Positions 1 through 7,183 of a stretch of DNA of 18,545 bases are shown here, one piece after another. Under the pieces are notes generated by a model that was given only the letters and a program-made list of their open reading frames with translations, was not told the origin of the DNA and did not search any database. The DNA is from Rhodospirillales bacterium (GTDB lineage: Bacteria; Pseudomonadota; Alphaproteobacteria; Rhodospirillales; Magnetospirillaceae): the NCBI GenBank assembly GCA_030040955.1, contig JASHSH010000344.1, positions 1-18,545 of the forward strand. The letters run 5' to 3'. The translations under genes and the position numbers were made by a program. Within the stretch, counting starts at the first letter, position 1. Every line of letters starts with the position of its first letter.

Positions 1-1584
1 CACGGCAATCTCGGCACCGTGCTGCTGGCGTTGGGGCGCGAGCGCGAGGCCCGCGCGGCCTATGAGCGCTCGGTCGCGGTCGATGCCGCCTATGCCGACG
101 GCTGGCGCAATCTGGGCTCGCTGTGCTCGCGCATGTCCGACCAGGCGTCGGCGGCGCGCGCCTACGGCGAGGCCGCCCGCCTCGGCGGCGGACGCGACGG
201 CGAGGCGCTCGGCTATCTCGGCCTGAGCCTGGCCTCGATCTGCGACTGGGACCGGCTCGACGCCGTGCGCGCGCAGATCCTGGCCGCCGCCGCGGGCGGG
301 GAGGAGGTCGCGCTGCCGGTGCCTCCGTTTTCCATGCTGATACACGAAGTCGGGCCGGATCTGCTGCGGCGCGCGGCCGATCGTGCCGCAGCCTTCGTCC
401 GCCGCCGCGCCCGGGGAGATCGTCCGCCGCCCTTCGCGCATGCGGCCCGCCCGCGCCGGGCGCGGCTGCGCGTCGCCTATCTCGGCGACGATTTCCGCGA
501 CCACGCCATCGGCTATCTGATCGCCGAGACGCTCGAACGCCACGACCGCGACCGGTTCGAGATTTTCGCCTATTCCTACTGGCCGGCCGATGCGGGCGCG
601 CAGGCCAAGCGGCTGCGTGCCGGCGTCGATCGCTTCGTCGAGATCGCCACGCTCGCTCCCGCCGCCGCGGCGCAGCGCATCTTCGCGGACGGGATCGACA
701 TACTGGTCGACCTCAAGGGTCATACCGGCACCGCGCGCGGCGATATCGTCGCGCTGCGCCCGGCTCCCATCACCGTCAACTATCTCGGCTATCCCGGCAC
801 CTGGGGCGGCGATTGCGTCGATTACATCCTTGCCGACCGAAGCTTGATCCCCGCCGAAGCAGAGCCGCACTATGCCGAGCGGGTGGTCTGCCTGCCGCTC
901 TGCTACCAGGCCAACGACGGCAGGCGGCCGCGCCCGGCCGCGCCTCCGCGCAAGCAGGATTTCGGCTTCGATCCCGACTCGATCCTGCTCTGTGCCTTCC
1001 ACAACAGCTTCAAGATCTCGCGCGAGATGTTCGGCTGCTGGCTCGGACTGCTGGCCGCACATCCGCGTGCCAAGCTCTGGCTGCTCGAATTCGATTCCAC
1101 GGGCAGCGCCAATCTGCGCCGCGCGGCGGAGGCGGCGGGGATCGCGCCCGGGCGTCTCGTCTTCGCGCCGCGGCTGGGCCAGGCCGAGCATCTCGCGCGC
1201 ATCGGTGCCGCGGATTTGTTCCTCGATGCCTACCCCTATGGCGGCCACACTTCGGCGAGCGATGCGTTGTGGGCCGGCGTTCCGGTCGTCACCCGATCCG
1301 GCCCCTGCTTCCAATCCCGAGTCGGCGCCTCGCTGCTCGGCGCGCTCGGACTCGACGAGCTGATCGCGCCCGATCTCGATTCCTATCGCGCGCTGGCCGA
1401 TCGCCTGCTGGCCGATACCGAGGCGCTGGCCCGTCTACGCAAGCGCGTGACCGATGCCGCGGCCGCGTCTCCGCTCTTCTCCGGCTCGCGCGCGGCGCGC
1501 GACCTGGAGCGCGCCTATGACGCGATGTGGGAGCGTTTCGCGAGCGGCCAGCGGCCCCAGGGATTCGTTCTGCCGGCCGCGTAG
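1..1584 (+). CDS. TPR / GT41 (SPINDLY/OGT-like) glycosyltransferase, 5' truncated
   Basis: Probable protein O-glycosyltransferase; the acceptor may be flagellin. The frame is open from base 1 (HGNLGTVLLALGRE...), so the gene begins upstream and the GTG at 19 is not a convincing start. Residues 1 to about 65 of the visible part are TPR-like helices (NLGTVLLALGREREARAAYE, then WRNLGSLCSRM). The GT41 catalytic region follows: DDFRDHAIGYL near base 490 holds the His matching the OGT active-site histidine, HNSFKIS near 1000 holds the Lys matching the UDP-binding lysine, and DAYPYGGHTSASDALWAG near 1230 is the family's C-terminal nucleotide-sugar motif. No signal peptide can be judged because the N-terminus is missing. 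The flagellar and pseBC neighbourhood suggests a role in flagellin glycosylation, but this is inference. The fold is clear; donor and acceptor are unknown. Confidence 0.9.
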   Translation, partial: HGNLGTVLLALGREREARAAYERSVAVDAAYADGWRNLGSLCSRMSDQASAARAYGEAARLGGGRDGEALGYLGLSLASICDWDRLDAVRAQILAAAAGGEEVALPVPPFSMLIHEVGPDLLRRAADRAAAFVRRRARGDRPPPFAHAARPRRARLRVAYLGDDFRDHAIGYLIAETLERHDRDRFEIFAYSYWPADAGAQAKRLRAGVDRFVEIATLAPAAAAQRIFADGIDILVDLKGHTGTARGDIVALRPAPITVNYLGYPGTWGGDCVDYILADRSLIPAEAEPHYAERVVCLPLCYQANDGRRPRPAAPPRKQDFGFDPDSILLCAFHNSFKISREMFGCWLGLLAAHPRAKLWLLEFDSTGSANLRRAAEAAGIAPGRLVFAPRLGQAEHLARIGAADLFLDAYPYGGHTSASDALWAGVPVVTRSGPCFQSRVGASLLGALGLDELIAPDLDSYRALADRLLADTEALARLRKRVTDAAAASPLFSGSRAARDLERAYDAMWERFASGQRPQGFVLPAA

Positions 1585-1657
1585 GAGCTCGCGCTCACTC
1601 TGCCTAACCGTTTGACCGGACAGCTTGTTTTCCCGTCCGAGCGGGGCCCGCGCCGCT

Positions 1658-1674
1658 TTATGCTTTTGTTAACC
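1658..1674 (+). promoter_or_regulatory. Candidate CtrA box upstream of flaF
   Basis: TTAT-N7-TTAAC(C) matches the alphaproteobacterial CtrA recognition pattern TTAA-N7-TTAAC at 8 of 9 defined positions. It lies about 105 bases before the flaF start, in the 194-base gap after the glycosyltransferase. Two further 8/9 matches sit before pseB and fliF. No convincing -10 element was picked out. Confidence 0.45.
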
Positions 1675-1778
1675 CCGGGCTGCTACCGTGCACGCAGTCA
1701 AAAAGCCGGGTCGCACCGGCGGGGCTTGGGGGACTCATTGAAGTTGAAGCGAGGCCAGGGAGTGTTGGAGAGAGGCCG

Positions 1779-2210
1779 ATGAACCCTTACGGAAACGCCG
1801 CGATCAACGCGAGCATGCCGAACGAAGGCAATCCGCGCGCCACCGAAGCCTGGGCGCTCACCGAGTCGGGTCGCCGCCTGGCCTTGGCCTCGCGCGGCAG
1901 CCGCGAGCAGATGCGCGAGGCGCTGCGCCTGAATTGGCGCCTGTGGACCATCTTCCAGGCCGACCTCACGGTCGCCGTCGAGGGCCAGGAGGCGCCGTCC
2001 GATATCGTCGTCAACATGCTCACCCTCTGCCAGTTCGTCGACAAGCACACGGTGGGCGCGCTCACCGAGCCCAGCCCGGAGAAGCTCCAGGTGCTGATCG
2101 ACATCAACCGCAACATCGCTTCCGGCCTGCGCGCCTCGCTTCAGCGCGAGATCGAGGCCCGCGAGGCGTCCGAGACCCAGGAACCCATGCCGACCGCAGC
2201 GGTCGGCTAA
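1779..2210 (+). CDS. flaF: Flagellar biosynthesis regulator FlaF
   Basis: A 143-residue cytoplasmic protein of the FlaF family, which in Caulobacter and relatives acts after transcription with FlbT to control flagellin synthesis and secretion. The family signature runs through residues 18-125: a helix with TEAWALTESGRRLALA, then LRLNWRLWTIFQADL, then VVNMLTLCQFVDKHT and finally LIDINRNIASGL. Length is slightly above the usual 110-130 because of a loose N-terminus and a charged C-terminal tail. The ATG at 1779 is preceded by a purine-rich GGAGAGAGG ribosome-binding site. A candidate CtrA box lies about 105 bases upstream. FlaF and FlbT genes are usually neighbours; here flbT starts about 1.5 kb downstream, beyond a minus-strand gene pair. 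Confidence 0.88.
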   Translation: MNPYGNAAINASMPNEGNPRATEAWALTESGRRLALASRGSREQMREALRLNWRLWTIFQADLTVAVEGQEAPSDIVVNMLTLCQFVDKHTVGALTEPSPEKLQVLIDINRNIASGLRASLQREIEAREASETQEPMPTAAVG

Positions 2211-2213
2211 CGT

Positions 2214-2252
2214 CCCGGGGGCGCTGCTCCCCTCCTCCCCGGCGCCCCCGGG
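2214..2252. repeat. Strong inverted repeat just after flaF
   Basis: CCCGGGGGCGC (2214-2224) pairs perfectly with GCGCCCCCGGG (2242-2252), an 11-bp GC-only stem with a 17-base loop, four bases after the flaF stop. It has no T-tract, so it is more likely a 3' RNA-protecting or pausing hairpin than an intrinsic terminator by itself. Confidence 0.5.
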
Positions 2253-2261
2253 GCCCCCCTT

Positions 2262-2296
2262 GGCGAAGGCCCGACCGGCCTTCGCCCTTCTTTCCT
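2262..2296 (+). terminator. Rho-independent terminator of flaF
   Basis: GGCGAAGGCC (2262-2271), loop CGACC, GGCCTTCGCC (2277-2286), then the T-rich tail CTTCTTTCCT. The 10-bp perfect stem followed by pyrimidines on the plus strand suits termination of flaF in a convergent intergenic space. Confidence 0.7.
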
Positions 2297-2310
2297 CCGC
2301 AGAAACGCGA

Positions 2311-2342
2311 CCGGCGCCCACCCCGTTCGGGATGGGCGCCGG
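2311..2342 (-). terminator. Hairpin serving as likely terminator of the DUF2852 gene
   Basis: CCGGCGCCCA (2311-2320) pairs with TGGGCGCCGG (2333-2342), with a further CCC/GGG inner stem around a CGTTC loop. Read on the minus strand it lies 24 bases past the DUF2852 stop and is followed by TCGCGTTTCT, a weak T-run, so termination on that strand is plausible but not certain. Confidence 0.5.
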
Positions 2343-2365
2343 CCGTTGCGCGTATTTTCGGTGAG

Positions 2366-2812
2366 CTAGGCGGGAGGCGGCGCCTCGGGCCCCGGCGCGG
2401 GACGGCGGCGACGTTCGTCGAGGAACTCGTCGAACTCGGCCTTGTCCTTGGCCATGCGCAGCCGGTCGAGGAATTCCATGAACTCGCGCTGCTCGTCCTC
2501 GAGCCGTCGCAGCGTCTCCATCCGATACTCGTCGAAGGCGCGGTTGCCGCTCGAATGGCGCCGCTGCTCGCGGCGGAACATGCGCTCGGCCCGGCGCTGC
2601 GCGCGGTCGCGCATGCGCTCGCCCCAATGCCCGGCATGGTCCGCGAAACGGTCATGCCATCCGTAGCCGTGATGCCAGCATCCCATTCTTCCACTCCATA
2701 TCGTGAAGGCCAGGAGCGCGAGCCCCACCGGCCAGAAAAAGATGAAGCCGAGGACCATCAGCGCGATCCATGCCGGCCTGCCGAAATCGTCCAACCTCGC
2801 CGCGAAACCCAT
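2366..2812 (-). CDS. DUF2852 family membrane protein
   Basis: A 148-residue protein of unknown function recognised as DUF2852, a family confined largely to Alphaproteobacteria. Residues about 14-39 form one hydrophobic helix (AWIALMVLGFIFFWPVGLAL), matching the family's conserved N-terminal segment. A Trp/His-rich patch follows (GCWHHGYGWHDRF), and then a long basic/acidic helix with FDEYRMETLRRLEDEQREFMEFLDRLRMAKDKAEFDEFL, probably a cytoplasmic coiled coil. The ATG at 2812 is preceded by GGGAG at a good distance. An ATGTGAATG-N7-CATTTACAT inverted repeat sits 12 bases upstream of the start, overlapping the promoter, and resembles the repeat at the start of the tetR gene 92 bases upstream. 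It is therefore probably repressed by that TetR protein. No link to flagella is evident beyond position. Confidence 0.8.
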   Translation of the reverse strand: MGFAARLDDFGRPAWIALMVLGFIFFWPVGLALLAFTIWSGRMGCWHHGYGWHDRFADHAGHWGERMRDRAQRRAERMFRREQRRHSSGNRAFDEYRMETLRRLEDEQREFMEFLDRLRMAKDKAEFDEFLDERRRRPAPGPEAPPPA

Positions 2813-2823
2813 GGGAAGCTCCC

Positions 2824-2848
2824 ATGTGAATGTTAATCACATTTACAT
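2824..2848 (-). promoter_or_regulatory. Inverted-repeat operator upstream of the DUF2852 gene
   Basis: Half-sites ATGTGAATG (2824-2832) and CATTTACAT (2840-2848) are inverted copies matching at 8 of 9 positions, with a 7-base spacer. On the minus strand a TTGACT -35-like hexamer lies at 2876-2871, and 17 bases later the candidate -10 TAGGTA (2853-2848) abuts the repeat. A protein bound here would block the DUF2852 promoter. The ATGTAAATG half-site is identical to one at 3578-3586 in front of tetR. Confidence 0.6.
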
Positions 2849-2904
2849 ACCTAGCCCCTTGGCCGAGGGGAGTCAAGCGCGATCGATTCGGGCCCGAATT
2901 CGGG

Positions 2905-3579
2905 CTAGCCCCAGGGGCCGGGGCGCTGGGTCTGGCTTTGCTCGGGACGGGCCTCGGCCCCGAGGCCGAGACCGCGCAGATAGACCAGCACCGCCGCTTC
3001 GAGCAGATCGTCGGGGCTCATCGGCAGCCTGCGCCGCGCCCGATCGCCGCGCGCGAACAGCGAGGCGATCCCATGCGCGAACGACCAGATGTGCAGCGCC
3101 ATCATCATGGCCGGCGGGCGGGCGCCCTTGGGCAGCGCGGCGACCACCTGCTCGGTCGCCTCGCGCAGCGCGCCGAAGGCGCGGTCGCCGGCCTGCGGCA
3201 ATTCCGGGTTCGAGTCGAGCGCGACTCCGGCCTCGAACATCGCCGAGTAGAAGGCCGGCTCGTCGCGCGCGAAGCCGAGATAGGCCCGCCCCATGCGCTG
3301 GAACGCGCTGAGCGGATCGGGCCGCCCTTCGTCCCAGGCCTTGCGCAAGACCGATTCGAATCGCTCGAAGCCGCGCCGGGCGATGTCGGCCATCAGCTGG
3401 TCGCGGTCGCGGAAGTGACGATAGGGAGCGGCCGGGCTGACGCCCGCGGCGCGCGAGGCGTCGGCGAAGGTGAAGCCCCAGGGTCCGCGCTCGGCGATCA
3501 ATTCCTGCGCGGCGCGGATCAGCTCCTCCTTGAGGTTGCCGTGATGGTAGGTGTCGCGCCGGCCGCCGAAACGGGTCAT
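2905..3579 (-). CDS. TetR family transcriptional regulator (WHG-type C-terminal domain)
   Basis: A DNA-binding repressor of about 224 residues. The N-terminus has the family opening DTYHHGNLKEELIRAAQELI, followed by the helix-turn-helix TFADASRAAGVSPAAPYRHF. The ligand domain carries IWSFAHGIASL, characteristic of the WHG-type TetR C-terminus; the ligand is unknown. The start MTRFGGRRD at 3579 is preferred because homologues usually begin just before YHHG. An in-frame ATG at 3591 would add MLIY. Neither has a Shine-Dalgarno sequence, so the message may be leaderless. The start codon lies within a near-palindrome (3578-3596), implying autorepression. A matching repeat precedes the DUF2852 gene 92 bases downstream on the same strand, so that gene is the obvious second target. 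Confidence 0.85.
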   Translation of the reverse strand: MTRFGGRRDTYHHGNLKEELIRAAQELIAERGPWGFTFADASRAAGVSPAAPYRHFRDRDQLMADIARRGFERFESVLRKAWDEGRPDPLSAFQRMGRAYLGFARDEPAFYSAMFEAGVALDSNPELPQAGDRAFGALREATEQVVAALPKGARPPAMMMALHIWSFAHGIASLFARGDRARRRLPMSPDDLLEAAVLVYLRGLGLGAEARPEQSQTQRPGPWG

Positions 3580-3596
3580 GTAAATGAGCATTACAT
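3578..3596 (-). promoter_or_regulatory. Near-palindromic operator at the start of tetR
   Basis: ATGTAAATG (3578-3586), spacer AG, CATTACAT (3589-3596): an inverted repeat with one unpaired A, overlapping the proposed start codon. It shares the ATGTAAATG half-site with the repeat before the DUF2852 gene. Placement at the promoter and start suggests autoregulation. Confidence 0.6.
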
Positions 3597-3662
3597 CACG
3601 CACGCATCGGCGGCAATGCCGATCCCCTCGCGCGGCACGAGCGTGCAAGCCGTTGACCGGTC

Positions 3663-3699
3663 CCGCTCCCTTGGAGCGGCGCGGCCATCGGTCTACACT
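3663..3699 (+). promoter_or_regulatory. Candidate sigma-70-type promoter of flbT with overlapping hairpin
   Basis: TTGGAG (3671-3676), a 17-base spacer and TACACT (3694-3699) form a plausible housekeeping promoter that would give a leader of about 25 bases before the flbT GTG. A perfect 7-bp inverted repeat, CCGCTCC-CTT-GGAGCGG (3663-3679), covers the -35 element and could be an operator. It is a single occurrence, so support is weak. Confidence 0.35.
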
Positions 3700-3729
3700 C
3701 GCGCGCTCCCACCGACCGGCGAGGCCAAG

Positions 3730-4176
3730 GTGCCCCTAGCGCTCGATCTCAAGCACGGCGACAAGATCATCATCAACGGCGCCGTGATCGAGAATTCGGG
3801 CCACAATACCCAGATTCTCGTCCACAACGACGCGGCGATTCTGCGCGGCAAGGAGATCATGGTCGAGGGCTCGGCCAACACGCCGGCCTCGCGCGCCTAT
3901 TTCGCCCTGCAATGCGCCTATATCTTCCCCGAGGCGCGGCAGAACTATCTGCGCGCCTTCGACGAGCTGCTCACCGACTATCTCAAGGCCGCGCCGAGCG
4001 CGCGCGCCGTCGGCAAGGACATCGTCGACAAGCTGAGTTCGGGTTCGCTCTACAGCGCGCTGAAGGCGACCCGCAAGCTGGTCTCGCACGAGAAGAAGCT
4101 GATGGGCGACCTTGGCATCGACGTCACCGCCAAGGGATTCGTCGCCAAGCCGAAGGCCGCCGGCGCGAAGAGCTGA
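3730..4176 (+). CDS. flbT: Flagellin translational regulator FlbT
   Basis: A 148-residue protein of the FlbT family, which in Caulobacter binds the 5' region of flagellin mRNA and limits its translation until the hook is complete. Family features run from the first residues: PLALDLKHGDKIIINGAVIE, then ILVHNDAAILRGKEIM, TPASRAYFALQCAYIFPE and a C-terminal helical half with YSALKATRKLVSHEKKLMG. Length is normal. The start is GTG at 3730, chosen because family members open with MPLxLxLKPGE-type sequence and because an upstream extension in the same frame is the antisense of tetR. The stop lies 6 bases from the convergent methyltransferase stop, with no terminator between them. Its usual partner flaF is upstream beyond the tetR-DUF2852 pair. 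Confidence 0.9.
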   Translation: MPLALDLKHGDKIIINGAVIENSGHNTQILVHNDAAILRGKEIMVEGSANTPASRAYFALQCAYIFPEARQNYLRAFDELLTDYLKAAPSARAVGKDIVDKLSSGSLYSALKATRKLVSHEKKLMGDLGIDVTAKGFVAKPKAAGAKS

Positions 4177-4182
4177 TGTCCC

Positions 4183-4827
4183 CTAGATCGGGATGTCGTG
4201 GCGGCGCAGATAGATCGTGAAGTCCTCGGGAATGTCCTCGTCCTCGATCCGGTAGTCGTGCCGCAGGGTGGCCAGCGGCGTGATCGTGCGCCGCGCCCAG
4301 TCGTAGACCTGGATCGGATCGAGATAGATCAGCTGCGCGGTCTGCCGCGGCGCCCAGGCGGACAGCGCATTGAACGCCATGCCGTGGCGGCACATGGCGA
4401 ACAGGCGCGGCACCGCGCGCTCGAAGAAGACCCGCGCCTCATCGTGGTCGTTGTTGAAGGTGCCCGAGGCGAAGACATAGTCGAACATCTCGTAATCCTC
4501 GGACTCGAAGATGTTGCGCTTCTCGATCCGCAGCCCGGGGAACTTCCGGCGCGCGATCGCCAGCATCCCCTCGGACAGATCGTAGCCGACATACTCGCCC
4601 TTGAACTCGCAGCGCCGGCTGAGCAGCGCATAGAGCCGCGCGGTGCCGCAGCCGAAATCGAGGATCTTGGCCGAGCTGAGATCGGCGATGTCGAGCAGGA
4701 CCTCGATGCGCCGATCCTGCGAGCGCGAGCCGCGCCACTGCGCCGAGCGCGGCGAATCGCCGTGGCGCTTGGCGAGGCCCGAATAATGCGCGGCCATCGC
4801 CGCGTCGCGGTCGCGGAACGGAATCAT
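4183..4827 (-). CDS. Class I SAM-dependent methyltransferase
   Basis: A 214-residue cytoplasmic methyltransferase. SAM-binding motif I is ILDFGCGTARLY (residues 55-66), and the acidic end of strand 2 follows in YVGYDLSEGMLAIARRKFP. The N-terminal AAHYSGLAKRHGDSPRSAQW stretch and C-terminal LRHDYRIEDEDIPEDFTIYL would contribute to substrate binding. The substrate cannot be read from the sequence. The ATG follows the pseC stop codon directly (TGA then ATG, no gap), so the gene is translationally coupled to pseC, and the three genes form one operon. This makes a nucleotide-sugar, glycan or flagellin modification the likely role, for example methylation of a pseudaminic acid-type sugar. Confident fold, uncertain function. 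Confidence 0.82.
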   Translation of the reverse strand: MIPFRDRDAAMAAHYSGLAKRHGDSPRSAQWRGSRSQDRRIEVLLDIADLSSAKILDFGCGTARLYALLSRRCEFKGEYVGYDLSEGMLAIARRKFPGLRIEKRNIFESEDYEMFDYVFASGTFNNDHDEARVFFERAVPRLFAMCRHGMAFNALSAWAPRQTAQLIYLDPIQVYDWARRTITPLATLRHDYRIEDEDIPEDFTIYLRRHDIPI

Positions 4828-6057
4828 TCACGCCCGGCCGGCGAGAATCGAATCGAGCGCTTCGACCACCCTATCCTGGTCGGCTTCCGTCATCGCCGGG
4901 AAGAAGGGCAGGCTCAGGCAGCGCTCGTAATAGGCGTCCGCGCCGGGCAGCGCGAGCGTGCCGTAGCGTTCGCGGTAATAGGGCTGGCGGTGCACCGGAA
5001 TGTAGTGCACCTGGCTGCCGATGCCGCGCGCGGCCAATGCGCGCATCAGCGCGCCGCGCGAGATGCCGGCGGCGGCGAAGTCGATCAGGACGGCGTAGAG
5101 ATGCAGCACCGGATCGCACCACTGGCTACGGAGCACCGGGCGCAGCACCGGCGCCAGGCGGGCGAGGAGGGAATCGTAGCGCGCGGCGAGACGGCGGCGG
5201 CGCTCGGCGAAGCGCGGCAGCTTGGCGAGCTGCGAGAGGCCGAGGGCGCAGTTGATGTCGGGTAGGCGGTAGTTGAAGCCCATTTCCGCCATCTCGTAGT
5301 ACCAGGGATTGGGCGAGCCGTCCGCGCCGAATCCCTGCGCCTCGATCTCGAATAGATCCGCTTCGCGCGTCATGCCGTGGCTGCGCAGGCGGCGCAGGCG
5401 CGCGGCCAGCTCGGCATCCCGGGTGGTGACCATGCCGCCCTCGCCGCTGGTCACCGTCTTGACCGGATGGAAGGAGAAGACGGCCATCGCGGAATTGCGG
5501 CAGGCGCCGACCGGCTCGGACTCGGCGCCCGGGCCGACGCCGGAGGTGCCGATCGCATGGCAGGCATCCTCGATCACGATCGCGCCTTCGCGCCGCGCGA
5601 TCTCGGCGATGGCGACCAGATCGCAGGTCTGGCCGCCGAGATGCACCGGCAGCACGGCTTTGACCGGCGCCGCGCCTTGCTTGCGCGCGCGCGCCAGCGC
5701 GGCCTCGAATGTCTCCGGGGTCAGCAGACCGCTGGCGGGATCGACATCGGCGAACACCACTTCCGCGCCGACATAGCGTAGGCAGTTGGCGGTGGCGAGA
5801 AAGGTGACCGCGGGCACGACGGCGCTGGCTCCGGTTCCCAGGCGCGCGGCGAGCGCGGCGAGATGCAGCCCGGCGGTGCCATTGGCGCAGGCCACCGCGA
5901 AGGGCGCGGCGACGATGCGGGCGAATTCCGCCTCGAACGCGTCGACCGCCGGCCCGCCGGTGAGCCAATCCGAGCGCAGGACGCGGGCCACCGCCGCGAT
6001 ATCGTCCTCGTCGATCTGCTGGCGGCCGTAGGGCAGGAAGGGTTGCGCCTCGGCCAT
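4828..6057 (-). CDS. pseC: UDP-4-amino-4,6-dideoxy-N-acetyl-beta-L-altrosamine transaminase PseC
   Basis: A 409-residue PLP-dependent aminotransferase of the DegT/DnrJ/EryC1 family, catalysing the second step of CMP-pseudaminic acid synthesis on the product of PseB. The opening PYGRQQIDEDDIAAVARVLRS and SDWLTGGPAVDAFEAEF are typical of PseC. The PLP-contacting acidic motif is EDACHAIG (163-170), and the lysine that carries PLP is K200 in FSFHPVKTVTSGEGG. The C-terminal YIPVHRQPYYRERYG is also family-typical. The ATG at 6057 follows a GGGGGAG ribosome-binding site in the 17-base gap after pseB. The open frame continues upstream to 7239, but that part is the antisense-frame shadow of pseB. A related sugar aminotransferase specificity cannot be excluded, though the adjacent pseB favours PseC. 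Confidence 0.9.
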   Translation of the reverse strand: MAEAQPFLPYGRQQIDEDDIAAVARVLRSDWLTGGPAVDAFEAEFARIVAAPFAVACANGTAGLHLAALAARLGTGASAVVPAVTFLATANCLRYVGAEVVFADVDPASGLLTPETFEAALARARKQGAAPVKAVLPVHLGGQTCDLVAIAEIARREGAIVIEDACHAIGTSGVGPGAESEPVGACRNSAMAVFSFHPVKTVTSGEGGMVTTRDAELAARLRRLRSHGMTREADLFEIEAQGFGADGSPNPWYYEMAEMGFNYRLPDINCALGLSQLAKLPRFAERRRRLAARYDSLLARLAPVLRPVLRSQWCDPVLHLYAVLIDFAAAGISRGALMRALAARGIGSQVHYIPVHRQPYYRERYGTLALPGADAYYERCLSLPFFPAMTEADQDRVVEALDSILAGRA

Positions 6058-6074
6058 GCGAGCTCCCCCGGCCG

Positions 6075-7139
6075 TCAGGCGTGCGCGGGCTCCGCCGAGG
6101 CTTCCGCCACCATGCGCCGGAGCTGCTCGGGGGAAACCCATTCGTCGTTGTTGTCGGAGGTGTAGGTGAAGGTCTCCGGCACCGCGCGGGTGAACTGGTC
6201 GATCTCGCCGCGGTTCCAGAAGGCGAGCTCCGGCTCGATGATGAAACGGTCCGGCAGCGCGCGGGTATAGGGCGCCTGCTCGACCGTGATCAGCGCCTCG
6301 TGCAGCTTTTCGCCGGGACGGATGCCGATCACCTTGATCGGCAGGTCCGGCGCCATGCATTTGGCCAGATCGACCATGCGCATGCTCGGAATCCTGGGCA
6401 CGAAAATCTCGCCGCCCCGCATGTGGCGCAGGTTGGAGAGCACGAAATCGACGCCCTCGAGCAGGGTGATCCAGAACCGGGTCATGCGTTCGTCGGTGAT
6501 CGGCAGCGCGGCCGCGCCCTCGCGCAGCAGACGCTGGAACAAGGGTACCACCGATCCGCGCGAGCCCACCACATTGCCGTAGCGCACCACCGAGAACTTG
6601 GTTCCGACGCTGCCCGACAGATGGTTGGCCGCGACGAACACCTTGTCGGAGGCAAGCTTGCTCGCGCCGTACAGGTTGATCGGGTTGACCGCCTTGTCGG
6701 TCGACAGCGCCACCACCCGCTTCACCCGGTTCTCCAGCGCGGCATAGACCACGTTCTCGGCGCCGAGCACGTTGGTGTGGATGCATTCCATCGGATTGTA
6801 TTCGGCGACCGGGACATGCTTGAGCGCGGCCGCGTGGACGACATAGTCGATTTCGCGCATCGCCATCTTGAGGCGGGCCTGGTCGCGCACGTCGCCGATG
6901 AAGAAGCGCAGGCAGCGGCCGTTGTCGACTCCCTGATAGGCCTGCTGCATGTCGACCTGCTTGGCCTCGTCGCGCGAATAGATGACGACGCGGCGCAGCC
7001 GGTAGCGGGTGACGAGTTCGCGGGTAAGGCGCTTGCCGAACGAGCCGGTGCCGCCGGTGATCAGGATCGAGGCGCCGTCGAGATCGGCGCCCCCGTCGTG
7101 GAATCGGGAGGTCGGCGTGGGTTTCTCCGGCGCGTTCAC
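6075..7139 (-). CDS. pseB: UDP-N-acetylglucosamine 4,6-dehydratase (inverting) PseB
   Basis: A 354-residue short-chain dehydrogenase/reductase of the PseB/FlaA1 type, which dehydrates and C5-epimerises UDP-GlcNAc as the first step towards pseudaminic acid. NAD(P)-binding motif TGGTGSFG at residues 28-35. Catalytic region STDK (146-149) and YGASK (157-161), as in FlaA1. Also present are HAAALKHVPVAEYNP and RYGNVVGSRGSVVPLF, both strongly conserved in this branch. The start is GTG at 7139, preceded by GGAGGAGA eight bases away. The N-terminus is about 15 residues longer than many homologues. A CtrA-like box on the same strand lies 45-60 bases upstream. The later genes of the pathway (pseH, pseG, pseI, pseF) are not in the window. 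Confidence 0.93.
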   Translation of the reverse strand: MNAPEKPTPTSRFHDGGADLDGASILITGGTGSFGKRLTRELVTRYRLRRVVIYSRDEAKQVDMQQAYQGVDNGRCLRFFIGDVRDQARLKMAMREIDYVVHAAALKHVPVAEYNPMECIHTNVLGAENVVYAALENRVKRVVALSTDKAVNPINLYGASKLASDKVFVAANHLSGSVGTKFSVVRYGNVVGSRGSVVPLFQRLLREGAAALPITDERMTRFWITLLEGVDFVLSNLRHMRGGEIFVPRIPSMRMVDLAKCMAPDLPIKVIGIRPGEKLHEALITVEQAPYTRALPDRFIIEPELAFWNRGEIDQFTRAVPETFTYTSDNNDEWVSPEQLRRMVAEASAEPAHA

Positions 7140-7183
7140 CTTGGGAGTCTCCTCCGGCTTTGGGCATGGAGTACAGGGGCGCG

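Noticed and set aside
19..21. GTG at base 19 as start of the glycosyltransferase
   Set aside because: The frame stays open to base 1 with TPR-like residues before it, so the gene is truncated by the window edge.
2830..3729. Upstream extension of the flbT frame
   Set aside because: It is the antisense of the TetR gene; FlbT proteins begin at the PLALDLKHGDK segment.
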